NCBI GenBank assembly: GCA_007449985.2
Contig: VIIQ02000229.1
Coordinates: forward strand, 62,001 to 126,000
Length of the DNA stretch: 64,000 nucleotides
Reading direction: 5' to 3'
DNA from: Desmodesmus armatus
Lineage: Eukaryota > Chlorophyta > Chlorophyceae > Sphaeropleales > Scenedesmaceae
The notes beneath the pieces were generated by a model. It did not search any database. It had not been told where the DNA came from and saw nothing but the letters and a program-made list of their open reading frames with translations. Each line of letters begins with the position of its first letter. The first letter of the stretch is position 1. Position numbers and translations under genes: made by a program. Positions 25,612-37,670 of the stretch are shown here, one piece after another.

Positions 25612-26448
25612 CTTGTGAACGTGGAATCAGCGTTTGCAAGCGCAGCTGTGGGCTTCCAGCCAGCCTGCCTGTGCCCAACGACCGAGCCGATGTGTGCAGC
25701 ACGCTCTACCTAGGGAACATTTCGACTTACGGGACTACGACCATACCGGAGATGTGGCGATTATGACGTTGACCATGTCCCGTGGTAAAACGGTACACTG
25801 ACCGGAATGTAGTCCACGCAGGCTGTGGCATACCGACAATGCCTTCAATAATAGCCAGTTCATCATCAAAACATCTGAAAGCATGTTAAGCGCCAGTCAT
25901 GCAGTCCATCGGTCAGGCTGGCCCACCCACAGTCAGCACCCCCAGGCTGGCCCAGCAAACTGGCTGTGTTCACCAGGACCATCTGTACTTCAGAAGGGGC
26001 TATCATACACGTCACAGATGTAGTCTTCACTACATAGGCATCACTCATCAAGGCAAAAGCGAAGGGTGCATACCAGCGACATAACTACGAGCCAGCGACA
26101 TAACTACCAAGGTTACACCACCACCACCAAAGTTGAGGATGCACTGCAGGTCTCAAGTTTGTGGAGAGGGTCCCTGGCTGCCCTGCCTCCCATCTGCCGG
26201 CACTGAGAAACACTGCTGGCACTGCAAGCAAGCACCTGACGCCCAGCATTGCGGCGTGGTGCTGACCTGGGGTCCAATGCCTGCATAGCGCATCTGCCGG
26301 CCATGCCTCAGTCCTCCCCCTCATCGCAGTTGGCCCTGGGCTTCGCCTTGGGGGGGACATGCGCACCTGCCTCAGGGGGGTAGGCCCCATACCCCCCCCC
26401 CCCTTCCCCTCCCTCGTGGCCCAACACAGGGGATAACTAGTACATGCC
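25612..26448. other. intergenic region between Ctr start and coiled-coil gene end, copy B
   Basis: No coding exon seen. It should contain the Ctr promoter on the right side of the Ctr start and the 3' UTR of the coiled-coil gene on the other. TTACA near 26113 (TGTAA on the minus strand) may be the poly(A) signal for the latter. Confidence 0.4.
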
Positions 26449-29400
26449 TTAGTCCTCCCCCTGGTCGCAGTTGGCCCGTGTGCGGCGTGTGGTGCGGCGT
26501 GTGGCATGCTGCTGCTCCTCAGCAGCAGCAGCAGCAGCCACCTCAGCAGCCTTGGCCTCCACAGCATCAGCAGCCACTGCTACATCAGCATCAGCCGCAG
26601 CCGCAGCCGCTGCTGCAGCAGCCTTCTTGCCCCCCTTGCCACGCCCTCCCTTTCCACTCTTGGTGGCCCCATCTGCCGCACCAGCTGTATCAGCTGCATC
26701 ATCCCCAACAGCAGCATCAACCTCCTCTGCAGCTGCATCAACAACAATAACAGCTGCAGTTGTGTCACCCTCAACTGCCACCTCCCGCTGCTCCTCCTCC
26801 TGCTGCTGCTGCTGGTCAGCAGCAGGGTCTTGCTCAGCCTCGCCAGCCTCTGCTGCTGCTGCTGCTGCTGCTGCTGCAGCAGCAGCACCCTTCTTGCCCC
26901 GCTGCTTGCCAGTGCGTTTCCCACGCTTGGCTTTGCCTGCTGCAGGCTCTGCCACCTCAGCTGGTGCAGCTGCATCCGCTGCTGTGTCTGTGTCTGCCTC
27001 GGCGGCAGCTGCTGCTGCACTGTCCTGCTGCTCTGGCTGGGAGTCTGTGCTGATGTTGAGTCCTGCCAGGGCCTCTGCTGCTGCACTGGCCTCGCCGTCT
27101 GTGACCTGCACAACACAATGCACCGCACACAATTTTCAAGCAGGGGCCACAACTGCTCAATGGTGCTTTGGGAACAGGCAGGGGAAGTCTGCACACCAGG
27201 GGATAGCAAGCCAGGCAGTGGCTGGTGGCTGCGGCCCGCCGTCAAACGCGCTGGCTTGTGTGGCATCCTGCCCCTTCACACACACCTCCCGGGGCCACAT
27301 GCTAGTGCAGTGGTTTCCTGTCACCCAGCCCCCCTACTTGAAGAGATGGGCGTGCTCTTGTGCCAGCTTTGTGTTTGTGCGCTAGCTCTACCTGTCATGA
27401 CATTGCCCAACCCACCTCGCACACAGCAGCAACCACCACCTCAGCCACCACCCCAGTGCTGCCGCTGCGCTGTGGATAGCCGGTGCTGTTCCTGCGTGCC
27501 AGCCCAGTGCTGCTGCGGCGCGACAGCGCCCCTGTCGACTCCACACCAGTGCTGCTGGTGCGCCTCATGCCCAGGCTGTTCCTGCGGGCCATGCCCCCGG
27601 AGCCTGCTGGGCCGTCCAGGTCTGTGCTGAGGTTGGCTGCCTCCAGGGCAGACCGATACCTCTCCTGCAGTATGCAGCAGCAGGGGCAGACATGTGTCTT
27701 TTGAATGTCAAAACTTGCAAAGAAACACAGGCACAGTGTGCTCCAGGTCTAGGTCTGTGCTGAGGTTGGCTGCCTCCAGGGCAGAACGGTACCTCTCCTG
27801 CAGTATGCAGCAGCAGGGGTGGCAGACATGTGTCTTTTATGAGTCAAAGTTTGCAAAGAAACACAGGCACACTGTGCTCCAGGTCTGTGCTGAGGTTGGC
27901 TGCCTCCAGGGCAGACCGGTACCTCTCCTGCAGGCACGGCACAAATGCGCACCAGGCAAGTGGACTAGTGAGCGTTTGGTGTGATGAGAACACTCACATT
28001 TGCAAGCTGAAGGACACATGCATGACGGCAGATCGTCATCACAGTCCACAACCCAATTGAATTTGGAGGCGCGCGGCCAGGGCTGCAAGGGCCGCAATCA
28101 TCGCACCCAAGGGGTACCCTTATCTTTGCAGTGTGCAACGTCAGCGGTGACAGACAAGGGTGGTGCCTGCAAACACAGTGTGCTGCAGGAATGGGCACTG
28201 CAGCATGCTGGGCAACACAACTGCAGGCGTACCTTGAGTGTGTGTGCAACAGCCGCCTCCTTCTCTGCCGCTGCCACCTTGTCCTTCAGCCGCGCGATGG
28301 TGCTGTTTAGGAATTTCACCTCCTCAAGGTGCTGGCCTGAGGCAGCGACAGCAGCAGCAGCAGTAGCACAGCCAGACATTGCAGCACCAGTTGGGCAGCG
28401 CTAGTTGCTAGACCGCAGGTGAGGGATTGAACCATCCCTGCACTGTTGGGCATCGCCCCCTAGCGTGGTTTACCAGTACCTGCTGCGCACATCATCTGCC
28501 TTACAGATGAAGTAGGTTTGCTGGTTACCAACGCGGACGGTGCTAGGTGGGGGAGAGTTGTCACGTGGATACGTGCACAGATGCCAAGGGGACGCCCTGG
28601 TCCAGCCTGTTGGTACAAGAACAACGTATACTGTTGGTAACAGGGGCTTTGATGGAACCTTGGAGTCCTTGTAGGACGGCCTGTTATGGTGACATCCTAT
28701 GTGTCATCAACAGTCATAGGTTTCTACGTCGGCAGGTCCAGCTACATAACTGTTCCCCAAGCCCCGGACAGTATTCTACCCTGGTTCACCCGTGTCCTTG
28801 TAAGGGCACGTGTCAATTTGGTAGCGGAGACGCCAAACCCTGGTGAACAAGCTATGCACGTCCCGTGACTGCTGTTGTCAACACCAGCAAAACCTGGGGC
28901 GCACTGTGTGGGGACGGTACAGCTGTCGAGTTGCTTGGGCATACCCCCCCCCCCCCCCCCCCCCGGGCTTTCCCCACCTCGTCCCCCCCCGCCCCCCAAA
29001 CACACTGACTGTCATGATGAGTGTATCGCCTGTCATCAAGCTTAGTGTCTTCATGTGTCCACACCCTTCCTCACCTGCAGGCACCACCCCCTCTGCCTTC
29101 ACGATCTTGGCGTCAGCTGCTGCGGCCCTGGCAGCCACTGCACCCGTCCTCGTCAGCTCGTCACGCGTCACACTCAGCTCAGTCGTCAGCTGTGCAGCAG
29201 TCGCCTCGGCAGCCTGCGGTATGGCAGACATGCAGGTGGAAATGATTGATGTGTGACACAAGGGCGTGTCCAACCCACATGCAGGCAATGGGCCTTTTCC
29301 TGGTGTGCGCCGTGCCATCTACTGGTCCTGAAAGGGGTGTTTGGAGATAAAGGCAAGCTGGAGTGGGTGCAGAGAAGAGGGCTAGAAAGGAGAGCATGCG

Positions 29401-32359
29401 CAGTCACTGAGGCACCGCACTGTGAGCAATCGCCAGTGAACAGGGCCACTATGGTTTGCAGTGTTGCACACACCTTCAGCGCAGCCTGCGCCACTCTCAG
29501 AAAAGAAGAAAGCTAGAGGGCGGCATGCGCAACTACCAAGGCCCCACATTGTGGGCAGTCGCCAATGCCCCACCCTGGTAACCAACAGTATAATAAAAAA
29601 AATTAGACACCTCATGAGTCATGGCTGATCGCAGTGCTGGACTCACCTTCAGCGCAGCCTGCGCCACCCCCAACTCCTGCCGTGTCGTCTCCAGGGAGCT
29701 GTTTGCCCCCTCCAGTGACTTGTTGAGGGCCATGATGTCACTCTCCTTGGTGCGCACAACCTGCGGGGGATGGAGGGGGGGGGGTGCGCGATATTTTTGT
29801 TGTTATCGCCATGGTCACAGCTTTGCTTTGTTGGCAGATTGCTATTGAATTCATGCAAATCAGGGGCATAGCGTCTGGAATCATTTGCAAACAAGCAAGT
29901 TTCTTGCATACCAAAGCATAGGGACAGCCAGGTAATGCTACCCCTTGCTCAGAACTGAGTGCACAGCTGACCTGGTTGAGGGTGCGCATTTCTGCCTGTG
30001 CCTGCTCCAGGGTCTTCTTTGCAGCTGCCAGCTCACCCTCCAACTCCTGCACAGCAAAGCCATACACATGCAGATTTGAGAGGCAGCACCACCAGCATGA
30101 AAGGCAAAAACAAAAAACGACGCAGGTGGCATGGCTGCAAAAGTGCCGTGCTGAGCAAGCTGCATGCAGAGCCTTTTCTGGTGAGGTTGAGTTGCAGCCA
30201 GCAGGGGCGCCAGCATTACAAGTGGCCACAACCCAGACCAGAGCAGAGCGGCAGCCCTCAAGCTTACGTGCATGCGGTCCTCTGTTGCTGCTGCAGCTTT
30301 GAGCTTCTCTGCATCCACCCTCAGCTGCTTGTCCTTGGCACGGATGGCTTCTGAAGCCGCCTGCACAGCAGAGTGTTGCAGCACAGCAGTTGCACGTGAG
30401 GCGAAAGTGACACAGCTGGCGCCTACAAGACCAGTTCACCAGTTTGAATGCACAGTCTGGAGCTTTCTCCATTTGCCAGAGGCTGTGTTTTCAGCAATTT
30501 GTGGCTGGCCATGGCGAGAACAACAACCGTATCTGGTCACCAGAAGTGTTTCTTTGTGTGCGACTCCTCAATGGCTGTGAGAGCTGTAAGCAAGTTTGAC
30601 CTCCAGCCCTTTGCAGCTGGTCACTGGATGACAGCCCTACCTTGTGGTTCTCTGTCAGCTCAACATTGGCTTTCTTCAGCAGCCGCACCTCAGCCTGCAG
30701 GCTGGCGACCTGCTCACTGAAGCCAGGACCCTGCAGGACGGCAGCGGCACACAGCGCAGCACAGCACAGCACGTGACACATAGCCTGATTCTGTCAAAAG
30801 TGAGTGAAAAGCTTGACAGCTCTCCATACACACACAGTGCATCCAGTCTATGCTGGCCTACGGTAAACACATGCTGCTGCTGCTGCTACCCTGGTGGCCA
30901 TTGGCTCCGGTTTCCCATTGGCTGCATTGGTTGTGTGCCAGAAGCCAAGCGAACTGCCGCCTCTTGTGTATGGAAGCACCTAGGGCCCTGCCGGCTGTGT
31001 ACCTTGTTGGCCGCTGCCGCTAGCTTCTCTTTCAGCTTGTCATGCTGGCGCTGCAGGTCGTTCAAGCTGGACTCCAGCTTGCGCTGCACACAGCAGAACA
31101 AAGAACAGCACAAACAAGACAATGACACATGCAAAACGTATCATAACAGCACCGCAGGGCATGGCACAGCACAGCAGGACATGGTGTCCTGCCGAGCATG
31201 GGCAGTCCGTCAGTAGTGCCCCCCCCCCCCCAAAAGCACAGGAGCAAGGGCAACAGGCGCAGCACAGGCGCACGCAGCCAGCTGTTGAAGCGAGCACAGC
31301 CAAATTCATCAGAGAGCCAACAGCTTGGTGTTCCCAGTACAGCCAACGCCAGCCATACCTTATCAGTCTTTAGTCCTGTCACTTCCTTGGCATGTGCAGC
31401 GGCGCTCCTGCAGCAGCAATTGCAGGCAGCACAAGGTGAGTCGCCTTGTGATTGCGAAAGTAATTTTGAACAATACACAACAGCGCATCCGCCGCTGAAC
31501 CTGTCTGATGCTGCACCGTGACTTCAGCACGCAACTGTGCCTGCTGCCGCGTGGGCCTCCGAAAGTAGCTGTGATGCACGTGTTCGCTTGCTGTCAAAAG
31601 TGAATATGGCTGTAGCTGTGGCAGCACTATATGCAGGTGCAGCGGTAAGCATCTGCGCTGTGTGATCGGGTGTGCTGGTGGTGCTGCGCTGCAGGAGACT
31701 GCAGCAGCTCTAAGCAGCTGTGCTGGCAGTGGCGCATGGGGGCAGCTGCTGGTACAGGGTGCAGCGTTCTGCTGGTGCGCACCCCTCTGCCTTCAGCATG
31801 CGCTCCTTCACACGGTCAGTCTCCTGTGCTTTCTGGTCCAGGACCCTACAGTGCAAGAGACATAATCGCCTCAGGACCTAGCGCCCACACACTGCTGAGC
31901 GCGCACAACTGCACGCATTCTTCCCTGCTGCCCAGGCCAGTTGAGCAGGCCTTTATCGGACAACCCAGAGCCATAGAGTGCTTTACAAGTGTAAGCACAT
32001 GCACTGTCCCAGTGTAATGCATGTTGCACGCTCATAGCACGCAGCTGGGCAGTTGGGAGGGTGCAACTCCTGCTGTTGCAAGCACTGAGTGCCACTGCTG
32101 CTTTTTGTATCTCCAAGTGCAGGCCCCCACCTCTGAGATGTGCTGAGGTTCGATTTGAGGGTTGTGAGCTCCTTTTTGGCTGCATCCAGCTCCCTGTCTT
32201 TGACCTTGATGGTGTTCTGCAGGCTGCACAGCAGCAGCAGAAGCCAAGTGAAGACACGCCCTGACACAGTGCCCTTGCTGCTGGCAGCCACTGAGCAGAC
32301 ACTTACTTTGCTATCTCAAATGCAAGGCCACCCTCTGCGCCTTTTGGTGCCCTATTCAT
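26449..32359 (-). CDS. coiled-coil protein with Arg-Asn-Ser repeats and Ala-rich basic tail (619 aa)
   Basis: Thirteen exons join without a phase conflict: 32359-32307, 32223-32131, 31845-31783, 31407-31359, 31083-31003, 30730-30641, 30360-30268, 30046-29972, 29760-29647, 29213-29075, 28336-28233, 27664-27416, 27105-26449. Residues 18-330 are almost continuous heptad-type coiled coil (KDRELDAAKKELTTLKSNL, DLQRQHDKLKEKLA). Residues 345-400 contain short repeats of the ARRNSxG / RRSSTG kind, possible phosphorylation sites. Residues 402-619 are Ala/Glu-rich with KRGKRTGKQRGKKG and KGGRGKGGKK basic patches and many Gln. A structural or scaffold role is likely; I assign no family. Most exons encode one coiled-coil module and are 49-139 nt. 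Copy A holds only its last exons. Confidence 0.8.
27747..27933 (-). repeat. two extra copies of the ERYRSALEAANLSTD exon 5' part
   Basis: The antisense sequence GTCTGTGCTGAGGTTGGCTG with GGGCAGACCGGTACCTCTCC occurs at 27617 (real exon), 27747 and 27880. Each copy ends with an intact CTGCAG acceptor. The two extra copies lack the downstream exon body. Copy A has one extra copy (16308-16365). Confidence 0.8.
28940..28965. repeat. poly-C tract in coiled-coil gene intron
   Basis: An uninterrupted C run on the plus strand (G on the transcript), homologous to the longer C run at 17336-17363 in copy A. Confidence 0.8.
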
Positions 32360-32931
32360 CCTTCCACCAGCTTGTTGCAAGGATCGTTGTTGGCAGCAGC
32401 TGAGTCCTTCAAGTCAGCATGTTTGGTGGATCTCAGGTAAGACGGTCTGTCAAATTGTGGGCAGGATATGTTGGTTTGCCTGTTTGTGCATCGAGCTGTT
32501 GGCCTTCGATTCAAAATTCCGGACCCTCCACCCTGGCGAAATCAACGCCAGTCTCGAGCGTGAGCAATCACATAACACCAGGAAACGACATACGGAGTTG
32601 GCAGCGCCAAGCACAAGCACCGCACAGACTTCAAAGACCTCGGCAACAGCAGATCGGGACAGCATCAGCAAGATCGTGTGTGAATCGCAATGCAGCAGGC
32701 TGTGCACAGTAGAACCTCTACCATTGCTCGAAGTGTGGGATCTCAAGCACCTCGCTCACGGTCATCGGGGAGGTTCAGGTGAACAGATCGTCAGACATTG
32801 GAGTCACTGTGCAGCCTGAGGCTGCTTGACTGCCCCGTGTTATCTACCTCATCAATGGCTCAACATTGGCTTCATTTGCGATAGTGGTAGTCCCCCCCTC
32901 CATCCCCCCCACCCCCACCCCCGACACACAG
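32360..32931. promoter_or_regulatory. short divergent promoter region
   Basis: The minus-strand coiled-coil gene starts at 32359 and the plus-strand cyclophilin has its first recognised exon at 32932. Both promoters, and the missing first cyclophilin exon, must fit in about 570 bp. No TATA box is evident. Confidence 0.45.
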
Positions 32932-35900
32932 GTGCTTCTCAAGCGCTGGCCCGTCCAAGCACAGCAGCAACACCAGCACTCCGCAACCGCCATGCCAAGT
33001 GCAAGCAGCCGACCAGCCATGCACCAGCAGCAGCAGGCGCGAGGCACTAGCAGCTGCAGCAGCGCTGGCCAGCCTGGCCCCCTGGAATCTTGCAGTGCAG
33101 CCAGTAAGGGCAGCTGAACCGGATACCACAGTCACACACAGGGTAGGTGGCACCACTCAAACACGCAGCACAGCACAACACAAGTGGTCAGCTCTCCGTG
33201 TCACAGCCTGGTCTCCATAGTGTCCTAGCTGCTGCCACTTCTGCTGGCGCACACTGGGCAGTCGACATTGGCAGTTGACTCACTGGCATGATCACGTGGG
33301 GCCCCGTGTCTTCTGCATTACTTCGGTGCTTCTGAGGGCCCTACAGCAGCTCTGACAGCATGATTGTATGCGCATGCTGCAAGCAGTTGTACGTGTGTGG
33401 GGTATTTGTTTTGACAACACAGAGAGGGAGGGATGATTACGTGGGCCCCGTAATCTTGACTGACTATAGTGGTGCTGCCACAGCAGCATTGACAGCATCA
33501 CTATATGCGCATGCTGCAAGCAGCTGCATGTGTGTGTGTGGGGGGGGAGGTCTGCACACATTCATGGTGCTGACATCTGACATATACCGCTGACCTCTCT
33601 AATGCAGTTGCTGAACATAGTGACCGCAGCAAGAACAGCAATGCCAGTATATGCAGTTTGCTATGTGCCCACTGCTGCTGCTGTTACTGCTGCTGCTGCT
33701 GCTGTTGGATGTTCTGACACTGCAGATCTACTTTGATGTGGGCATAGCCTCGTCAGCTTTCAAAGCAGCAGGGGAGCGCACCCTGGGTGATAAGACGGTG
33801 CTGCCGAAAGATGCGGAGCCAGCGGGCAGGATAGTCATCGGTGCGTGGCAGCGCAAGGAGGTGTACAGCAGTCAGTAGTGGTGGGCAGTAGCAGGCAGCA
33901 GCAGGCAGCACAGCAGCAGCACAAACAGTCAGCAGCAGTGCAGCAGCAGTGTGTGGCAGTCAGCTGCAATCTTGCACCATGTAGAAGCATACGTATGTCA
34001 GTATGTTCAAGAATCACTTACCTACAGTACAGCGGCACTGCCCAGACACGAAGGCTGGAAGGCACGGTTATACTATACTTGCTTGAAGCATTGAGTGGCA
34101 GCAGCAGCAGCAGCAGCAGCATGCAGCATTCAACATCAGGGTGACAGGGTCAGCAGTTGGGTGGCAGCAGGGCAGCGGTTGGCAGCAGCAGCAGCAGCAG
34201 CAGGATAGCAGCAGGCATGCACATCAGCAGCATGAACGGTCAGCAGCGGTGCACCAACGTGCCGCAGTCAACAGCAGGGCCACAGCGCAGCCGTTAGTAG
34301 GGCCGCAGTCAGCAGCGGCATCAACTCAGCCACTAGAAGCGACGCCGCTGCATGCAAAAGCTCGTGGCAGCGGAGCCTCTCTGTGCCTCTGTATTTTGCC
34401 TACTTGATCCCCACGATATGATGCCCCTCTGTGGTTTTCTTTGGTTTTCACCCCACCTATCACCACTAATTTTATCCTCGCTGCCCCCCCCCCCTCTGTG
34501 TTCCCTATGTGCAGGTCTGTACGGCAATGTTGCGCCCGTGACGGTGCAGAACCTTGTGGCTGCGGTCCAGTCTGGTTCGTTCAACGGCTCAGCCTTCAGC
34601 AAGATCAGCCCAGGGGAGTTCATCCAGCTGGGCAAGCAGGGCAGCAGGAGGCTGGGAGACGTAGAGCCACCACCAGGTAGGAGGGTGGTGCGTCATCCTG
34701 TTGAATGGTTGTGCTGTGTGGAGGGGTGCATCCTTTTCCAAGGGCATTCTCTGATATGTGTGGGTGCATGATTTGGGCCTTGGCATACCGTCTTATGTCA
34801 AGTATGGCATGTGTGCAGCCATATGGGGGTGTTCAATGCACTGCTGAGCTGCACTAGCCCAGGGGAGTTCATCCAGCTGGGCAAGCAGGGCAGCAGGAGG
34901 CTGGGAGACGTGGAGCCACCACCAGGTAGGAGGGTACATTTTTTCTTTTTTTTGGGGGGGGTGGGGTACATGTGGGTACTGTCACCGCTGGGCTGTACTG
35001 TTGCAAAGTTTGAAGAAAACCCTCAGCAGTGCTGACTGAACGTTTGGTGTGGTACTGCCAGCCAAAGTGGGTGTTGGGCTTGGATTGCATTTTGGGGGGG
35101 GGGGGGATTGCGTTGTTTCTGGGCCTGCTTTGCGAGCAGCATGCAGCAGGAGGCAGGAGATGTGGAGCCACCACAAGGTAGGAAGGGTCCAAGTGACGCT
35201 CGGTCGATGCTCTTAGAGGCACTGATGCTGCTCATGCCCATCACACAGACCTACTCCCCGCCATCGCACCTGGCTCGTACCTATGCGCAGCTTAGCTGCA
35301 CGTCAAGACTGACCTTGCCAGCCCAGCGCCCTAGCACACCCTGCAGGACCGACTTGTGCCCCTCCCCCCCCCCCCCCACCCTTTGTCCCGCTCTGTTTGT
35401 TTGTGCAGGTGTGTTGCAGGTCAACACAGACCTTGCCAGCCCAGCACCCTTCAAGCTGACTCACTCGCGGCCAGGCACTGTCAGCCTCAGCTTGAGTGAC
35501 AACGACGAAGACCCAAAAATACGGGAACGGTCAGACTACAGGTGGGTGAACTCTCAATTTGTGCAGATGCTCAGCCTGATGGCTGGACAACAACAAAAAT
35601 ACCCCCCCCCCCCCCCCCCCCAACGCCGTGCTGTGTGACGAAGATCCAAAGTGCGCGAGCGGTCAGACTACAGGTGCGTGGACCTTAAAGAACGTATGGT
35701 GCATTTGATGGGGCTCGCTAAGCTCCTCCAAAGTTCAAGGCTCTTACTTTGTAGTGAATTCACTGATTGCTGGGCAACAGAAAAAGGACACTTTACACCC
35801 CCCCCCCCCCAAACTCCTTTGCCGTGATGTGGACGCGAGCGGTCAGACTACAGGTTGCGTGGACCATAAGGACAAGGAGTCTGGGGAGTACCTCCAAGAG

Positions 35901-36718
35901 TTTGAAGTACGCAGTATCGAGGGAATGACAGCACAGTGGCAGCATGATGCAGCGGCAGTTTCATATTCCCTTCCTACGTGTACACTTGTGCGGCACGGCG
36001 CCTACGATGGTGCTTGGCGCATGCTGCAGCAACCAGCTGTGGCTCCCCTCGCTGGACGCAAGTTCCTCCGAGGGGGGGGGGGCACAGGTGTTCTTCTCCT
36101 TGCCCAGCCGTCAGTAGTTTCAACACAAAGTGAGATCTTCCCAACTGCAGACTCACAAATTAAAAGCTCTCACTTTGTGGAGAGGCTACAGGTGGTGAGG
36201 CAAGGAGAAAGAACACCTGTGTGTCCCCGTCCCCACACACACTCGCATGTATTCCATACGTGCAACGCACTGAGAAGAACTCAGACTGTCAGTAGGATTG
36301 TATCTGTTGTCATCAAGCTCAGTGTCTTACACAGGCACCCCTCTGCCGTGCTGTGGAGGCCGTCCCGTGCTATGCTACGCTGTGCCAGTGGACATGCTGT
36401 GATGACACGCTGTGCTGTGTCGGGCTGTGCTGTGCTGTGCTGTGCTGTGTCAGGGCGCTCGAGTTCCTGATCACCACTGGGTCTGTGCTATGCTACGCTG
36501 TGCCAGTTGACACGCTGGGATGACATGCTATGCTATGCTATGCTGGGATGCCGTGCTGTGCTGTGCCAGGGCGCTGGAGTTCCTGATCACCACTGGGCCT
36601 GGACCTGTCCCTCGGCTGGATGGCCTCAACCCTGTCTTTGGGCGGGTGGAATCTGGCATGGATGTGGTGGCGCGCCTGGCACAGGTACTTGCCAATTTTT
36701 TCTGGGGGGGGGGAGTGG

Positions 36719-36813
<95 letters not shown>

Positions 36814-37603
36814 GACACAGGGAGTGCATCAGCCAATGCATCAACCATCCAAAAATGTGAGTAGTCAGTTACCAACGGCCATCCTGAGTTCCACATGCGC
36901 TGGCCAATGGAGGGCTGAGGTGTGGATTGAGAGGTGAAGGAAGGGGGCAGAAAAAGTGGTGGTGCAGGTGCGGATAGCCCTATGGAAGGAGGAAGGGGCA
37001 TGGCGTGGGTCAAGTGGAGTCTGGCATGGATGTGGTGGCACGCCTGGCACAGGTACTCTCACTGTGTGAGAAGGGGGGGGGGAGGTGTCAAGGCGTGCAT
37101 GTGTTCTTATAGGCTAAGGGTGTGCCGATTCATCGTGTGTGTGTGTGTGTGGGGGGGGGGCATTGGACATGGGGTGGGGCAAGTGGAGGTTGCCAGCGCG
37201 CTCAAGGCCCAGTAGTAAGGCGATGGTAATGTTGGCGAGTGCAGCAGGACACCCTCGCATTGTGTGAGAAGATGTGGGGGTGACACTGCACGTAGACTAC
37301 TGTACTGCTGCTGGTGCATCTCACAACCGCTGTTCCTTGTTGCTGCTGTTCCTTGCTGCTGCTGCTGCTGTCACCCTGCAGGTCCCCAGCTTCCAGCCCG
37401 ACATCCGCTCGCAGCAGCTGAACCGCTTTGCCGCCTTCATTGGCGATGAACGTGCCGACAATGTGCGGCGGCAGTATGGCAAGCCCCTACGGGCCATCAT
37501 TATCAGCGATAGTGGGGTGCTTGCTGGAACAGCAGATGATGTGAGGCAGCAGCAGGGGGCGTTGGCTCTGTCGGCTGGAAGCAGCCTGGGGGAATTGCCC
37601 TGA
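32932..37603 (+). CDS. plastid thylakoid-lumen-type cyclophilin, CYP28-like
   Basis: Exons 32932-33142, 33726-33840, 34515-34676, 35409-35541, 36570-36684 and 37382-37603 join in phase. The initiating exon upstream was not identified, and the 32932 exon starts one base before a codon boundary. A Ser-rich transit-like part is followed by SSRREALAAAAALASLAP..VRAAEPD: a twin-Arg, hydrophobic core and AxA-like cleavage site, as in Tat-targeted lumen proteins. The cyclophilin-like part has IVIGLYGNVAPVTVQNLV, GEFIQLGKQGSRRLGDVEPP, RPGTVSLSLSDNDED, EFLITTGPGPVPRLDGLNPV and FAAFIGDERADNVRRQYGKP, matching the order in plant CYP28. Several catalytic residues of canonical cyclophilins look changed, as in other divergent lumenal members, so isomerase activity is uncertain. 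Confidence 0.82.
33290..33550. repeat. diverged direct repeat in a cyclophilin intron
   Basis: Two units of about 150 bp with shared GTGGG(G)CCCCGT at the left, and TATGCGCATGCTGCAAGCAG followed by TG-rich sequence at the right (33360-33400 and 33500-33545). Confidence 0.65.
34856..35182 (+). repeat. two downstream copies of the GEFIQLGKQGSRRLGDVEPP exon end
   Basis: The 3' end of the 34515-34676 exon, with its GTAGGAGG donor, recurs at 34856-34932 (near identical, about 70 bp) and as a shorter, diverged copy at 35140-35182 (CAGGAGATGTGGAGCCACCACAAGGTAGGAA). G-runs at 34954-34962 and 35094-35106 separate them. Neither copy has a complete 5' exon part. Confidence 0.85.
35503..35870 (+). repeat. 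three copies of the ERSDYR exon end with poly-C spacers
   Basis: The real exon end (GGTCAGACTACAG|GT at 35529-35541) recurs at 35659-35675 and 35838-35854. Each repeat is preceded by poly-C (35606-35620, 35800-35811) and related intron sequence (TTTGTG..CTGATTGCTGGGCAACA). Donor sites are kept in all three. Confidence 0.8.
36083..36222. repeat. intronic inverted repeat forming a long hairpin (cyclophilin gene)
   Basis: The left arm 36083-36137 starts CACAGGTGTTCTTCTCCTTG and ends CACAAAGTGAGATCT. The right arm 36165-36222 reads AGCTCTCACTTTGTGG.. and ends CAAGGAGAAAGAACACCTGTGTG. They are largely complementary at both ends, with a weaker middle and a 27-nt loop. The right arm is related to the tandem intron units at about 35545 and 35745, so the left arm looks like an inverted copy of one. 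Confidence 0.75.
36453..36481 (+). repeat. partial upstream copy of the EFLITTG exon
   Basis: CAGGGCGCTCGAGTTCCTGATCACCACTGGG repeats the first 30 nt of exon 36570-36684, with its acceptor AG, inside a TGCTGTG-rich stretch. It breaks off after TCTGTG. Confidence 0.75.
36721..36810. repeat. (GT)n microsatellite
   Basis: About 45 GT dinucleotides directly downstream of the donor of exon 36570-36684 and a G-run. Confidence 0.97.
37008..37060 (+). repeat. downstream copy of the VESGMDVVARLAQ exon end
   Basis: GGAGTCTGGCATGGATGTGG with TGGCACGCCTGGCACAG|GTACTC repeats the end of exon 36570-36684, donor included. It is followed by a G-run at 37072-37082. Confidence 0.8.
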
Positions 37604-37670
37604 GCTGTGGTGTTTAGTGGTTTGTGGCAGTGGATTTCTGTTGTGGAGATGCTGCTGTGGAAAAATACTG

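Larger units (their letters stand above)
17853..29168. repeat. segmental tandem duplication, copy B
   Basis: Second copy of the 6234-17852 unit in the same orientation, slightly shorter. The first 1.05 kb appears identical to copy A with no indel (constant offset of 11619). Later parts differ by scattered substitutions and small indels. Copy B keeps the intact Ctr gene and runs into the full coiled-coil gene, so its right flank looks like the ancestral one. Its left flank is the novel junction. Confidence 0.92.

Noticed and set aside
32419..32712. Candidate first exon of the cyclophilin starting MFGGSQ
   Set aside because: The donor after GGATCTCAG gives phase 0, while the next exon needs phase 2. 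ATG 32854 also fails because the join creates a stop.
36507..36864. Open frames of alternating Cys-Val or His-Thr
   Set aside because: They are translations of the (GT)n microsatellite. The same applies to 42494-42889.
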